Assembly (NCBI GenBank): GCA_041563315.1
Contig: JBFFNE010000113.1
Span: 1-6,841 of the forward strand
DNA: 6,841 nucleotides
Source of the DNA: JBFEYJ01 sp041563315
Lineage (GTDB): Bacteria; Pseudomonadota; Gammaproteobacteria; Thiohalomonadales; Thiohalomonadaceae
Reading direction: 5' to 3'
The position numbers were made by a program, and so were the translations under genes. Position 1 is the stretch's first letter. Each line of letters starts with the position of its first letter. The notes under the pieces are model-generated. The model was not told where the DNA came from and did no database searches. It saw only the letters and a list, made by a program, of their open reading frames with translations. Positions 1 through 6,238 of this stretch are shown here, one piece after another.

Positions 1-65
1 AATCTGTAGTAACTGTTAAATCGACAAGCAGGCCATTCTATCGACCCGCACCCGAGCAGGAGACT

Positions 66-1484
66 ATGATAAAAAAAATACTCATTGCCAATCGCGGCGA
101 AATCGCGGTACGCATTATACGTGCTTGCCGCGAAATGGGGATCCGCTCTGTAGCGGTCTATTCTGAAACCGATCGCTACGCTCTGCATGTAAAGAAGGCC
201 GACGAAACCTATTGCCTGGGCCCTGATACAGTAGCCGGTTACCTTAACGCCAACCGCTTGGTCAATCTGGCCATCGCCAGTGGTTGTGATGCCCTCCACC
301 CGGGTTACGGCTTTCTTTCTGAAAACCCCGAGCTGGCATCTACCTGCTCCCGCCGCGGGATCCGCTTTATCGGCCCCAGCGCCGAAGTTATTCGTCGCTT
401 GGGCAATAAGATCACCGCCCGTCGGGCAATGATCGCAGCCGGCGTTCCGGTCACCCCTGGCAGCGATGGAAATCTTGGCAGCTTGGACGAGGCACAGGAG
501 GTCGCTGCCAAACTCGGCTATCCGATCATGCTCAAGGCGACCTCCGGCGGCGGTGGGCGTGGGATCCGCCGCTGCGACAATGAACAGGAGCTGCGCCGCA
601 GCTACGAGCGGGTAATCTCAGAGGCGAACAAGGCCTTTGGCAGCACGGAGCTGTTCATGGAGAAAGCCATCGACCACCCTCGTCATATCGAGGTGCAGAT
701 CCTGGGCGACAGCCACGGCAACGTCATCCACCTGAACGAACGAGACTGCTCCATTCAGCGCCGTCACCAGAAGCTCATCGAGATCGCGCCCTCTCCCCAG
801 ATTAGCCAGACACAACGTGACACCCTCGGCGAACTGGCGATCCGGGCGGCGAAGGCTGTCGGCTACGTCAATGCCGGTACGGTAGAGTTCCTTATGGATG
901 AACATGACACATTCTATTTCATGGAGGTGAACACACGACTGCAAGTCGAACACCCGATAAGTGAGGAGATCACCGGAGTGGATATCGTACAGGAGCAGAT
1001 TCGTATCGCCGCCGGCGAACCCTTGCGCCATGCAGGGCGCAACCTGCATCCTCGCGGTTACTCCATGGAGCTTCGCATCAATGCCGAGGACCCACAGAAC
1101 GACTTCCTACCCAGTTTTGGCCGCATTACTCGCTACTATGCGCCTGGCGGGCCGGGGGTGCGCACTGACGGTGCCATCTACACCGGTTATGAAATCCCTC
1201 CCTACTACGACTCGCTGTGTGCAAAACTCATCGTCTGGGCACCGACCTGGGAGGAGTTGCTGGCCCGCGCTGGCCGGGCTCTTGATGACATCGGAGTCTA
1301 CGGCATCAAAACGACCATCCCCTACTACCAGCAACTTCTCAATGAGAAGACGTTTCGCCAGGGCCGCTTTGATACCAGCTATGTCGAGAGCCACCCGGAG
1401 CTCTCACACTATGGCATGAGGCGCCGACCTCACGAACTGGCCGCCGCCATTGGCGCCGCCATTGCAGCTTCCATGGGAATGTAA
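66..1484 (+). CDS. pycA: Pyruvate carboxylase subunit A (biotin carboxylase)
   Basis: This 472-residue protein is the biotin carboxylase half of a two-subunit acyl/pyruvate carboxylase. It uses ATP and bicarbonate to carboxylate the biotin carried by its partner in the cytoplasm. The N-terminus (KKILIANRGEIAVRII) is the family signature and fixes the ATG. The ATP-grasp domain shows the glycine-rich loop KATSGGGGRG (K157, G161-G164), E199 and H207, K236 in QRRHQK, metal-binding E274 and E287, and the FMEVNTRLQVEHP active-site block with N289, R291 and E295. These match the catalytic residues of E. coli AccC. The chain is about 20 residues longer than AccC, with an Ala-rich C-terminal tail, as in Pseudomonas-type PycA. 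A GGAG at 59-62 precedes the ATG by only 3 bases, which is short. The pycB gene follows after 14 bases, so the pair should be one operon. AccC and the small subunit of 2-oxoglutarate carboxylase are close relatives; the pycB neighbour argues for PycA. Confidence 0.93.
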   Translation: MIKKILIANRGEIAVRIIRACREMGIRSVAVYSETDRYALHVKKADETYCLGPDTVAGYLNANRLVNLAIASGCDALHPGYGFLSENPELASTCSRRGIRFIGPSAEVIRRLGNKITARRAMIAAGVPVTPGSDGNLGSLDEAQEVAAKLGYPIMLKATSGGGGRGIRRCDNEQELRRSYERVISEANKAFGSTELFMEKAIDHPRHIEVQILGDSHGNVIHLNERDCSIQRRHQKLIEIAPSPQISQTQRDTLGELAIRAAKAVGYVNAGTVEFLMDEHDTFYFMEVNTRLQVEHPISEEITGVDIVQEQIRIAAGEPLRHAGRNLHPRGYSMELRINAEDPQNDFLPSFGRITRYYAPGGPGVRTDGAIYTGYEIPPYYDSLCAKLIVWAPTWEELLARAGRALDDIGVYGIKTTIPYYQQLLNEKTFRQGRFDTSYVESHPELSHYGMRRRPHELAAAIGAAIAASMGM

Positions 1485-1498
1485 GGACTCGATACGTT

Positions 1499-3313
1499 AT
1501 GCCCAAGATCCTCGTTACCGAAACCGTCCTGCGCGATGCCCACCAGTCCCTAATCGCGACCCGCATGCGCACTGAAGACATGTTGCCTGTTTGCGAGCAA
1601 CTGGATCAAGCCGGCTTCTGGTCGCTGGAGATGTGGGGTGGAGCGACCTTTGATACCTGTGTCCGCTTTCTCAAGGAAGACCCTTGGGAGCGGTTACGTG
1701 CGCTGCGCAAGGCACTGCCCAACAGCCGGCTGCAAATGCTGCTGCGCGGTCAGAACCTGGTGGGTTACCGGCATTACTCTGATGATGTGGTCAAGGCGTT
1801 CGTGGCCAAGGCGGCCGATAACGGAATTGACATATTTCGGGTTTTCGATGCCCTTAACGACACCCGCAATCTCGAGGTTTCCATCGAAGCGGTGAAGCAG
1901 ATGGGCAAACACGCCCAAGGGGCGATCTGCTACACTACCAGCCCGGTGCACGATATTGCCAGCTTTGTGGCCATGGGAACCACCCTGCAACAGATGGGCT
2001 GCGACAGCATTGTCGTCAAGGATATGGCGGGACTGCTCACCCCGTACGCCACCGCCGAGCTATTCCAGGCACTCACCAGTGCGCTCAATGTCCCGATACA
2101 TCTGCACAGTCATGCCACTTCGGGCCTGGCAGCCATGTGCCAGCTCAAGGCGATCGAACATGGCTGTTACGGTGTCGATACGGCGATCTCGTCTTTCTCC
2201 GGCGGCACCAGCCATCCACCCACAGAAAGTCTGATCGCCGCGTTGAGACACTCCGAGTACGATACCGGTCTTGATCTGGCAGCCATTCAGCAGATCGGCT
2301 TCTATTTCTATGACGTGCGCAAGAAATACCATCAGTACGAAAGCGACTACACCGGTGTGGATACCCGGGTGCAACTCAACCAGGTTCCCGGTGGCATGAT
2401 CTCCAATCTGGCCAACCAACTGCGGGAACAGGGGGCACTGAAGCGCATGAATGAAGTGCTGGCCGAGATCCCCCGGGTACGCGAGGACCTCGGCTTTCCG
2501 CCACTGGTCACGCCCACCTCTCAGATCGTCGGCACCCAGGCGGTACTTAACGTACTTGCCGGCAGCCGCTATCAGAACATTACCAACGAGGTTAAATTTT
2601 ACCTGCAAGGGCGCTACGGCAAGGCCCCCGGACCGGTCAATCCCACTGTGCGTCAACAGGCGATCGGCAACGAAGAGGTGCTCAGCGAACGTCCCGCTGA
2701 CTTGTTAAAGCCGGAGTTGCAGCGTCTTGGCACTGAGATCGGTGATTTGGCCGGTTGTGAAGAGGATGTGCTGACCTACGCCATGTTCCCTGAAGTCGGC
2801 CGGCAGTTTCTCGAACAGCGTGCGACCGGCGAACTCAAACCCGAAACGCTGGAGCCGCGACAGGCTGAGGAAGAAGCGCCACGAGCCACTCCTACAGAAT
2901 TCAATGTCTCCCTCCACGGTGACACCTATAACATCAAGATCACTGGCAGCGGCCATGGTAGCCAGAGCCGACGCCCCTTCTTTGTCACCGTGGATGGAGT
3001 TCCCGAGGAGGTCGACATCGAGATATTGCAGGAAATCACTAACACCGGCGGGATCCAGAGCAATGTCCCCTCTTTCAGCCAGCGGCCACGGGCCATCAAA
3101 CCGGGCCACGTCACCACCTCGATGCCCGCAACCGTGGTGGAGGTACTGGTCGAGGAAGGAACCGAGGTCACTGCCGGAACCCCCTTGCTGGTGACCGAGG
3201 CGATGAAGATGGAATCCGAGATCCAGGCACCGATTGCCGGTATGATACGCGCCATTCATATCAAAAAAGGCGACCGGGTCAATCCTGACGAGGCCCTGAT
3301 AGAGATCGAATAA
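1499..3313 (+). CDS. pycB: Pyruvate carboxylase subunit B / OadA-type carboxyltransferase with biotinyl domain
   Basis: This 604-residue protein is the carboxyltransferase and biotin carrier subunit. It moves CO2 from carboxybiotin to pyruvate, giving oxaloacetate. Domain order: TIM-barrel carboxyltransferase (about 3-275), conserved PYC/OADA region (about 290-450), a linker rich in E, P and A (about 446-466), then a biotinyl domain (about 535-604). Visible active-site features are R12-D13-A-H-Q16 (metal Asp D13), K174 in VVKDMAG (the position carbamylated in the family) and the metal histidines H203 and H205 in HLHSHATSG. Biotin attaches to K570 in EAMKM. At the position where single-chain pyruvate carboxylases have Thr in GGQ-F-TN, this protein has Ser302 in PGGMISN, typical of OadA-like proteins. 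A TAAGGA at the pycA stop (1482-1487) may be the ribosome site, 11 bases before the ATG. Databases may call it oxaloacetate decarboxylase alpha (oadA), but no oadB or oadG is adjacent and a biotin carboxylase is. Confidence 0.92.
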   Translation: MPKILVTETVLRDAHQSLIATRMRTEDMLPVCEQLDQAGFWSLEMWGGATFDTCVRFLKEDPWERLRALRKALPNSRLQMLLRGQNLVGYRHYSDDVVKAFVAKAADNGIDIFRVFDALNDTRNLEVSIEAVKQMGKHAQGAICYTTSPVHDIASFVAMGTTLQQMGCDSIVVKDMAGLLTPYATAELFQALTSALNVPIHLHSHATSGLAAMCQLKAIEHGCYGVDTAISSFSGGTSHPPTESLIAALRHSEYDTGLDLAAIQQIGFYFYDVRKKYHQYESDYTGVDTRVQLNQVPGGMISNLANQLREQGALKRMNEVLAEIPRVREDLGFPPLVTPTSQIVGTQAVLNVLAGSRYQNITNEVKFYLQGRYGKAPGPVNPTVRQQAIGNEEVLSERPADLLKPELQRLGTEIGDLAGCEEDVLTYAMFPEVGRQFLEQRATGELKPETLEPRQAEEEAPRATPTEFNVSLHGDTYNIKITGSGHGSQSRRPFFVTVDGVPEEVDIEILQEITNTGGIQSNVPSFSQRPRAIKPGHVTTSMPATVVEVLVEEGTEVTAGTPLLVTEAMKMESEIQAPIAGMIRAIHIKKGDRVNPDEALIEIE

Positions 3314-3320
3314 AAACTGA

Positions 3321-3483
3321 TTCACCACAAAGAACGAAAAGAAACTGCCGCTGTAATCACAAGGCCAATTCAGCATTGAAACCAAGCGCCCCGTTACGCG
3401 TTTAAACTGGAAAGTCACATACAAAGAATGCCTTTGCGTCTTTGCGTCTTTGCGTCTTTGCGTCTTTGCGTCTTTGCGGTGAA
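3321..3483. repeat. MITE-like non-coding element with inverted ends
   Basis: The left end TTCACCACAAAGA (3321-3333) and the right end TCTTTGCGGTGAA (3471-3483) are inverted copies matching at 12 of 13 positions. They enclose about 137 bases with no credible gene. The outer flanks continue loosely (TAAAAA at 3311-3316, TTTTTA at 3485-3490). The element fills most of the gap between pycB and maf. I recall that interspersed repeats with ends like TTCACCACAAAGAC are widespread in environmental proteobacteria, but family membership cannot be tested here. No target-site duplication is clear. The right end with its T5 run could also help end pycAB transcription, although the loop would be very long. 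Confidence 0.55.
3432..3479. repeat. Tandem repeat of 8-bp unit CTTTGCGT, six copies
   Basis: Five perfect copies of CTTTGCGT (3432-3439, 3440-3447, 3448-3455, 3456-3463, 3464-3471) are followed by a sixth ending in G instead of T (3472-3479). The array lies inside the right end of the inverted-end element and ends 30 bases before the maf start codon. Its reverse complement (ACGCAAAG units) reads towards pycB. The left end of the element holds only a degenerate version (ACAAAGAACGAAAAG), so the copies were probably gained by slippage or unequal exchange at one end. Confidence 0.95.
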
Positions 3484-3498
3484 ATTTTTATATATAAT

Positions 3499-3503
3499 AA
3501 GGA
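3499..3503 (+). promoter_or_regulatory. Ribosome binding site of maf
   Basis: AAGGA stands 6 bases before the ATG at 3510. It lies outside the repeat element, in the AT-rich stretch that follows it, so maf keeps its own translation signal whatever the repeat number is. Confidence 0.7.
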
Positions 3504-3509
3504 AACGAC

Positions 3510-4088
3510 ATGCCGCAACTGGTCCTGGCCTCCACCTCACCGTTTCGCAAGCAACTGCTGGAAAAACTGAGGCTGGCCTTTGTCACCGACTCACCGGAGA
3601 TTGACGAAAGCCCCAAGCCAGGGGAGACGCCGGAAGCGCTGGTCGCCCGATTGGCTCAAGAGAAGGCGATGGCAGTGGCACAACGTCATCCGGACAGTCT
3701 GGTCATCGGTTCCGATCAGGTCGCGGTGATTGATGGCGAGATCCTGGGCAAGCCCGGCAACCATCTCAAGGCTATCGCACAGCTGAAGGCCGCCTCCGGC
3801 CGGCGGGTCACCTTCCTCACCGCGCTCTGCCTCTACAACAGTGCCACCAGCGACTACCAGGTGGAAGTGGTACCTTTCGGCGTGGTGTTTCGCGAATTGA
3901 GCGAGAGTCAGATCGACAACTACCTAAGGGCAGAGCAGCCCTACAACTGTGCAGGCAGCTTCAAGTCAGAGGCAATGGGCATCGCGTTATTCGAAAGGCT
4001 GGAAGGGGAAGATCCTAACACCCTGATCGGTCTTCCGCTGATACGCTTGGTGCGTATGCTTGAGGCGGAAGGGATCAGGGTTATATAG
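3510..4088 (+). CDS. yceF: Maf/YceF nucleotide pyrophosphatase (7-methyl-GTP type)
   Basis: This 192-residue cytoplasmic protein belongs to the Maf family of nucleoside triphosphate pyrophosphatases, which remove modified nucleotides from the pool. It follows E. coli YceF closely: LASTSPFRKQLLEKL at 6-20, EIDESP at 30-35, RLAQEKA at 47-53, IGSDQV at 66-71 with the likely catalytic Asp D69, GKP at 80-82, SESQIDNYL, NCAGSFKSE, and LFERLEGEDPNTLIGLPL. Those blocks mark the YceF branch, whose known substrate is 7-methyl-GTP, rather than the YhdE branch (dTTP, UTP). The length is normal. The ATG has a good AAGGA site. The gene lies on the same strand as pycAB but 196 bases away, behind a repeat element, so it may be expressed separately. 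It runs convergently into the lipase-like gene with 19 bases between stop codons. Confidence 0.93.
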   Translation: MPQLVLASTSPFRKQLLEKLRLAFVTDSPEIDESPKPGETPEALVARLAQEKAMAVAQRHPDSLVIGSDQVAVIDGEILGKPGNHLKAIAQLKAASGRRVTFLTALCLYNSATSDYQVEVVPFGVVFRELSESQIDNYLRAEQPYNCAGSFKSEAMGIALFERLEGEDPNTLIGLPLIRLVRMLEAEGIRVI

Positions 4089-4096
4089 AGCCGTCA

Positions 4097-4135
4097 GTCG
4101 CCTGGCATTAACCCTGGCTGGATGCAACAGGCGAC
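4097..4135. other. Hairpin across the convergent ends of maf and the lipase gene
   Basis: GTCGCCTGGCAT (4097-4108) pairs with ATGC (4122-4125) and CAGGCGAC (4128-4135), leaving a two-base AA bulge and a 13-base loop. This is a 12-bp GC-rich stem. It covers the 19-base gap and the last codons of the lipase-like gene. Neither side is followed by a T-run, so it is not a standard intrinsic terminator. It could still slow polymerase or protect the 3' ends of both messages. Part of the pattern is coding sequence and may be chance. Confidence 0.4.
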
Positions 4136-5088
4136 GGGTTAGCGTCAAAGAGTCCCGGTTCAGCCTCATCCCCTAAAAAGTGTAAAAAATAGGTTCCATA
4201 GGCGGTGTGTTCTCCCGTATCCAGTTTCCTGTCTATTCCCCAGGAACTCAAAAGAAAGTCGGAAAGCAGGCTATCCTTGTAGAGTCGCCACTCGGCAGTG
4301 CCCTTGTTCTCCTGATAATCCTCCGAAGGAATCAGGACGATGCGCTCTCCCTGATGACGATAACGGTGAAACAGGGTAGCCAATGGCAGCAGCCATACCG
4401 CATCCAGCTTGTTGACTACCGTCAATACTCGAAGGTGTGAGTAATCATCATCAGTCAACTTGGGACCGGCAAAATTATAGATCTGCGTTACATCATAGCC
4501 ACGGCTATCGAGGTACCAACCGACAGCAACGCTGCTTACCCCACCTAACGATCCGCCGGAGACCGTGACAGAGTAATCCTTATTTACGAGTAATGGCTCA
4601 AGCTCTTTCAGCAGGTCCAACGCAATATCGCGATAGCCCCGGTGGATGGTCGCTTTAAGCTCCCTATCCCACTCAAACTCCGGCATGAAATTATCGATCC
4701 AGTTCTGCTCATTCTCTGAGCCCCGGATGGCCACATGGTATTTCTTGTGTTGCTTGTCGGTAATCAGGGTAAAACGAACTTGCCTAGCCTCACCTACATA
4801 ATAATCTTCGTAGCCGGGAAAGGCCTTTTGCAGGCTCCTCTCGTCATCCATGGCAAAGATGGTGATCGCCTGCCTTGCCGCGAACTCAAATTCGCTCAAC
4901 TGGGTCGAGTCAGGCGCATAGGGTTCTGATGCCATGTCATGAAGTTTCTTCCTGATTGCGGCAGGAACAAACCAGAAGGGAGGAAGAACAAAACCTCGCA
5001 AATAAAGCAGTGAGATCGAAAAGAACGAAAGAAAAAAAGAAAGTTTTGATTTATTCCACAACGATTTCAGAACGAATTTATAATCCAT
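4108..5088 (-). CDS. Membrane-anchored class 3 lipase-like alpha/beta hydrolase
   Basis: This gene encodes 326 residues from the ATG at 5088. A TTG two codons upstream (5094) is also in frame, but a perfect AGGAGG at 5095-5100 abuts that TTG and stands 6 bases before the ATG, so the ATG is preferred. The N-terminus is basic (K4, K8, K13, K15), then hydrophobic (about 18-30, with R31 before more hydrophobic residues), suggesting an inner-membrane anchor with the enzyme domain in the periplasm. The body resembles lipase class 3: AIRGSEN (about 120-126) at the oxyanion position, the nucleophile elbow SGGSLGG with Ser180, YNFAGPKL after it, NKLDAVWLLP with likely catalytic Asp229, and GEHTAYGTY with likely His294. 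Substrate unknown; lipid or another ester is an inference from the family. There is no lipobox. Parts of the gene are AT-rich against the neighbours (26 of 60 G+C at 4741-4800, 21 of 60 at 4981-5040). It looks like a single-gene insertion. Confidence 0.8.
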   Translation of the reverse strand: MDYKFVLKSLWNKSKLSFFLSFFSISLLYLRGFVLPPFWFVPAAIRKKLHDMASEPYAPDSTQLSEFEFAARQAITIFAMDDERSLQKAFPGYEDYYVGEARQVRFTLITDKQHKKYHVAIRGSENEQNWIDNFMPEFEWDRELKATIHRGYRDIALDLLKELEPLLVNKDYSVTVSGGSLGGVSSVAVGWYLDSRGYDVTQIYNFAGPKLTDDDYSHLRVLTVVNKLDAVWLLPLATLFHRYRHQGERIVLIPSEDYQENKGTAEWRLYKDSLLSDFLLSSWGIDRKLDTGEHTAYGTYFLHFLGDEAEPGLFDANPSPVASSQG

Positions 5089-5094
5089 CTCCAA

Positions 5095-5100
5095 CCTCCT
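5095..5100 (-). promoter_or_regulatory. Strong Shine-Dalgarno AGGAGG that decides the lipase start
   Basis: The minus strand reads AGGAGG then TTGGAG then ATG. Spacing to the ATG at 5088 is 6 bases, which is optimal. Spacing to the in-frame TTG at 5094 is zero, which does not work. This is the strongest ribosome site in the window. Confidence 0.85.
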
Positions 5101-5134
5101 GTATGAGATTATTAAATTTCTTGAACAAACTAAG

Positions 5135-5174
5135 GAATTCCCCCTTCTGGAACATTCTAACTAAGGGGGAATTC
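5135..5174 (-). terminator. Perfect 12-bp inverted repeat, probable terminator of the HAD-S49 operon
   Basis: GAATTCCCCCTT (5135-5146) and AAGGGGGAATTC (5163-5174) are perfect inverted copies around a 16-base loop. The outer bases extend pairing by three more after one mismatch. Read on the minus strand, the hairpin begins 66 bases after the S49 stop and is followed by a moderately T-rich tail (CTTAGTTTGTTC), so it could end the HAD-S49 transcript. The tail is weaker than in a textbook terminator. The same repeat lies 47 to 86 bases before the lipase start codon, so a protein-binding operator or a leader hairpin for that gene is the main alternative. Confidence 0.5.
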
Positions 5175-5183
5175 ATTATGCCA
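5175..5183 (-). promoter_or_regulatory. Possible extended -10 promoter element for the lipase gene
   Basis: The minus strand reads TGG-CATAAT, an extended -10 pattern with five of six bases matching TATAAT. No good -35 is seen at 16-18 bases. Transcription from it would begin inside the right arm of the inverted repeat at 5163-5174, so the repeat would overlap the promoter and the message start. This is a weak call made by eye. Confidence 0.25.
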
Positions 5184-5239
5184 GTACCGCTTTAACTTGG
5201 CAGGCTTATTTAGGACACATAGACCTGGGCAATGGGCAG

Positions 5240-6229
5240 TTACTGGAGAGAATTAGGGCCAATTCCAAGATGCTCACTCAGTCCATTTGCCATAGAAGCC
5301 CCCAGTCGATCGGCAAAGCGTTTGAAAAAATCGGGTTTTGGGGTGAAGTCGACCACATTCTCAGCACCGATCACCTCGCGGGCCACGTAATCCACATCAC
5401 CGATGTCATCGACCAAACCGAGCGCAATCCCCTCCTGTCCGGTCCAGAACTTGCCGGAAAAGAGCTCCGGGTCATCCTTGAGGCGCTCACCGCGCCCCTC
5501 CTTCACCGCAGCGATGAACTGCTGATGAATCTGACCCAGCAGCTGTTTGATGTGAGCGACATCATCCTGCTTGAGCGGTTCAAAGGGATCGAGCATACCT
5601 TTGCTCTCCCCTGCTGTGAGCAGACGGCGCTCCACACCGAGCTTTTCCATTGCCCCAACAAAGCCAAAGCCGTTCATCAAAACACCAATCGAACCGACGA
5701 TACTGGACGGGTTAACATAGATATTGTCGGCGGCAGAGGCGATGTAATAGGCTCCGGAGGCACCAACATCGATGATTGCCGCGTGAACGGGGATATTGGG
5801 GTGCAGACTGCGCATACGCTGGATTTCACGGTAGACATAGTCAGACTGCACAGGGCTACCGCCGGGGCTATTGATACGCAACACAACCCCTTTGGTATTT
5901 TTGTTCGCAAAAGCATTGCGCAGCCCTTTGATGATAATATCTGCATTCGCTGGGGTGGAATCGGAGATCATGCCGCTGATCTCCACCATGGCGGTATGCT
6001 TCCCGCCCTTGAGACCGGCCTCACCCAAATCCGGCCCTCGGAATGCGAGAAATAGCAGCAGGAAAAGGTAGGAAAAGAGTACGAGTTTAAAGAAGATATT
6101 CCAGCGACGGGCACGCTGCTGTTCCGCCAATGAGGCGAAGCTCAGGCGATTGAGAAGGTCGCGCTCCCACTGTGAATCACGTTTGCTCTTTTCGTCCTGC
6201 ATTTCATTTTCCTGCATCATTGGCTCCAT
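5240..6229 (-). CDS. sppA: S49 family signal-peptide-peptidase-like serine protease
   Basis: This 329-residue protein is a single-domain S49 peptidase (SppA/SohB group), which cuts leftover signal peptides or other membrane-embedded peptides. The N-terminal 44 residues are hydrophilic and end in RARRWN. A transmembrane helix follows (about 45-63), so the N-terminus should be cytoplasmic and the protease domain periplasmic. The domain shows RINSPGGSP (118-126), then DVGASGAYYIASAAD with nucleophile Ser158, and GESKGMLDPF with the general-base Lys210. The Ser-Lys spacing of 52 residues fits single-domain bacterial SppA. E. coli SppA is about twice as long and is a tandem duplication; this one is not. 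The start is uncertain: no Shine-Dalgarno lies before the first ATG, whereas GGAG stands 6 bases before Met5 (6217) and AGGA 7 bases before Met10 (6202). All choices keep the helix and catalytic domain. It follows the HAD gene by 9 bases, so coupled translation is likely. Confidence 0.9.
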   Translation of the reverse strand: MEPMMQENEMQDEKSKRDSQWERDLLNRLSFASLAEQQRARRWNIFFKLVLFSYLFLLLFLAFRGPDLGEAGLKGGKHTAMVEISGMISDSTPANADIIIKGLRNAFANKNTKGVVLRINSPGGSPVQSDYVYREIQRMRSLHPNIPVHAAIIDVGASGAYYIASAADNIYVNPSSIVGSIGVLMNGFGFVGAMEKLGVERRLLTAGESKGMLDPFEPLKQDDVAHIKQLLGQIHQQFIAAVKEGRGERLKDDPELFSGKFWTGQEGIALGLVDDIGDVDYVAREVIGAENVVDFTPKPDFFKRFADRLGASMANGLSEHLGIGPNSLQ

Positions 6230-6238
6230 TGTGGTTTT

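Noticed and set aside
1..65. Promoter or regulator site before pycA
   Set aside because: Only 65 bases are visible. I see no convincing -10/-35 pair, only a GGAG close to the ATG; the control region probably lies outside the window.
2060..2656. 198-codon open frame on the minus strand inside pycB
   Set aside because: It is antisense to the conserved carboxyltransferase core and has no independent support.
2705..3424. 239-codon open frame on the minus strand opposite the end of pycB
   Set aside because: It overlaps the biotinyl domain of pycB and runs into the repeat element; the translation is rich in shadow-like Gly, Leu, Asp and His with no motif.
3432..3479. CRISPR-like array
   Set aside because: The 8-base units are directly adjacent with no spacers, so this is a simple tandem repeat.
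3493..3498. Perfect TATAAT as a promoter for maf
   Set aside because: Transcription would begin about 7 bases later, inside or after the AAGGA ribosome site, leaving a leader of about 5 bases. No good -35 lies at 16-18 bases. It is probably just part of an AT-rich stretch.
5178..5195. Short frame MPVPL after AAGGGGG on the plus strand as a leader peptide
   Set aside because: No gene follows on the plus strand for it to control, and the G-run belongs to the inverted repeat.
5270..6055. 261-codon open frame on the plus strand opposite the S49 gene
   Set aside because: It lies wholly antisense to a gene with intact S49 catalytic motifs, and its translation shows no recognisable domain; it is a shadow of a GC-rich gene.
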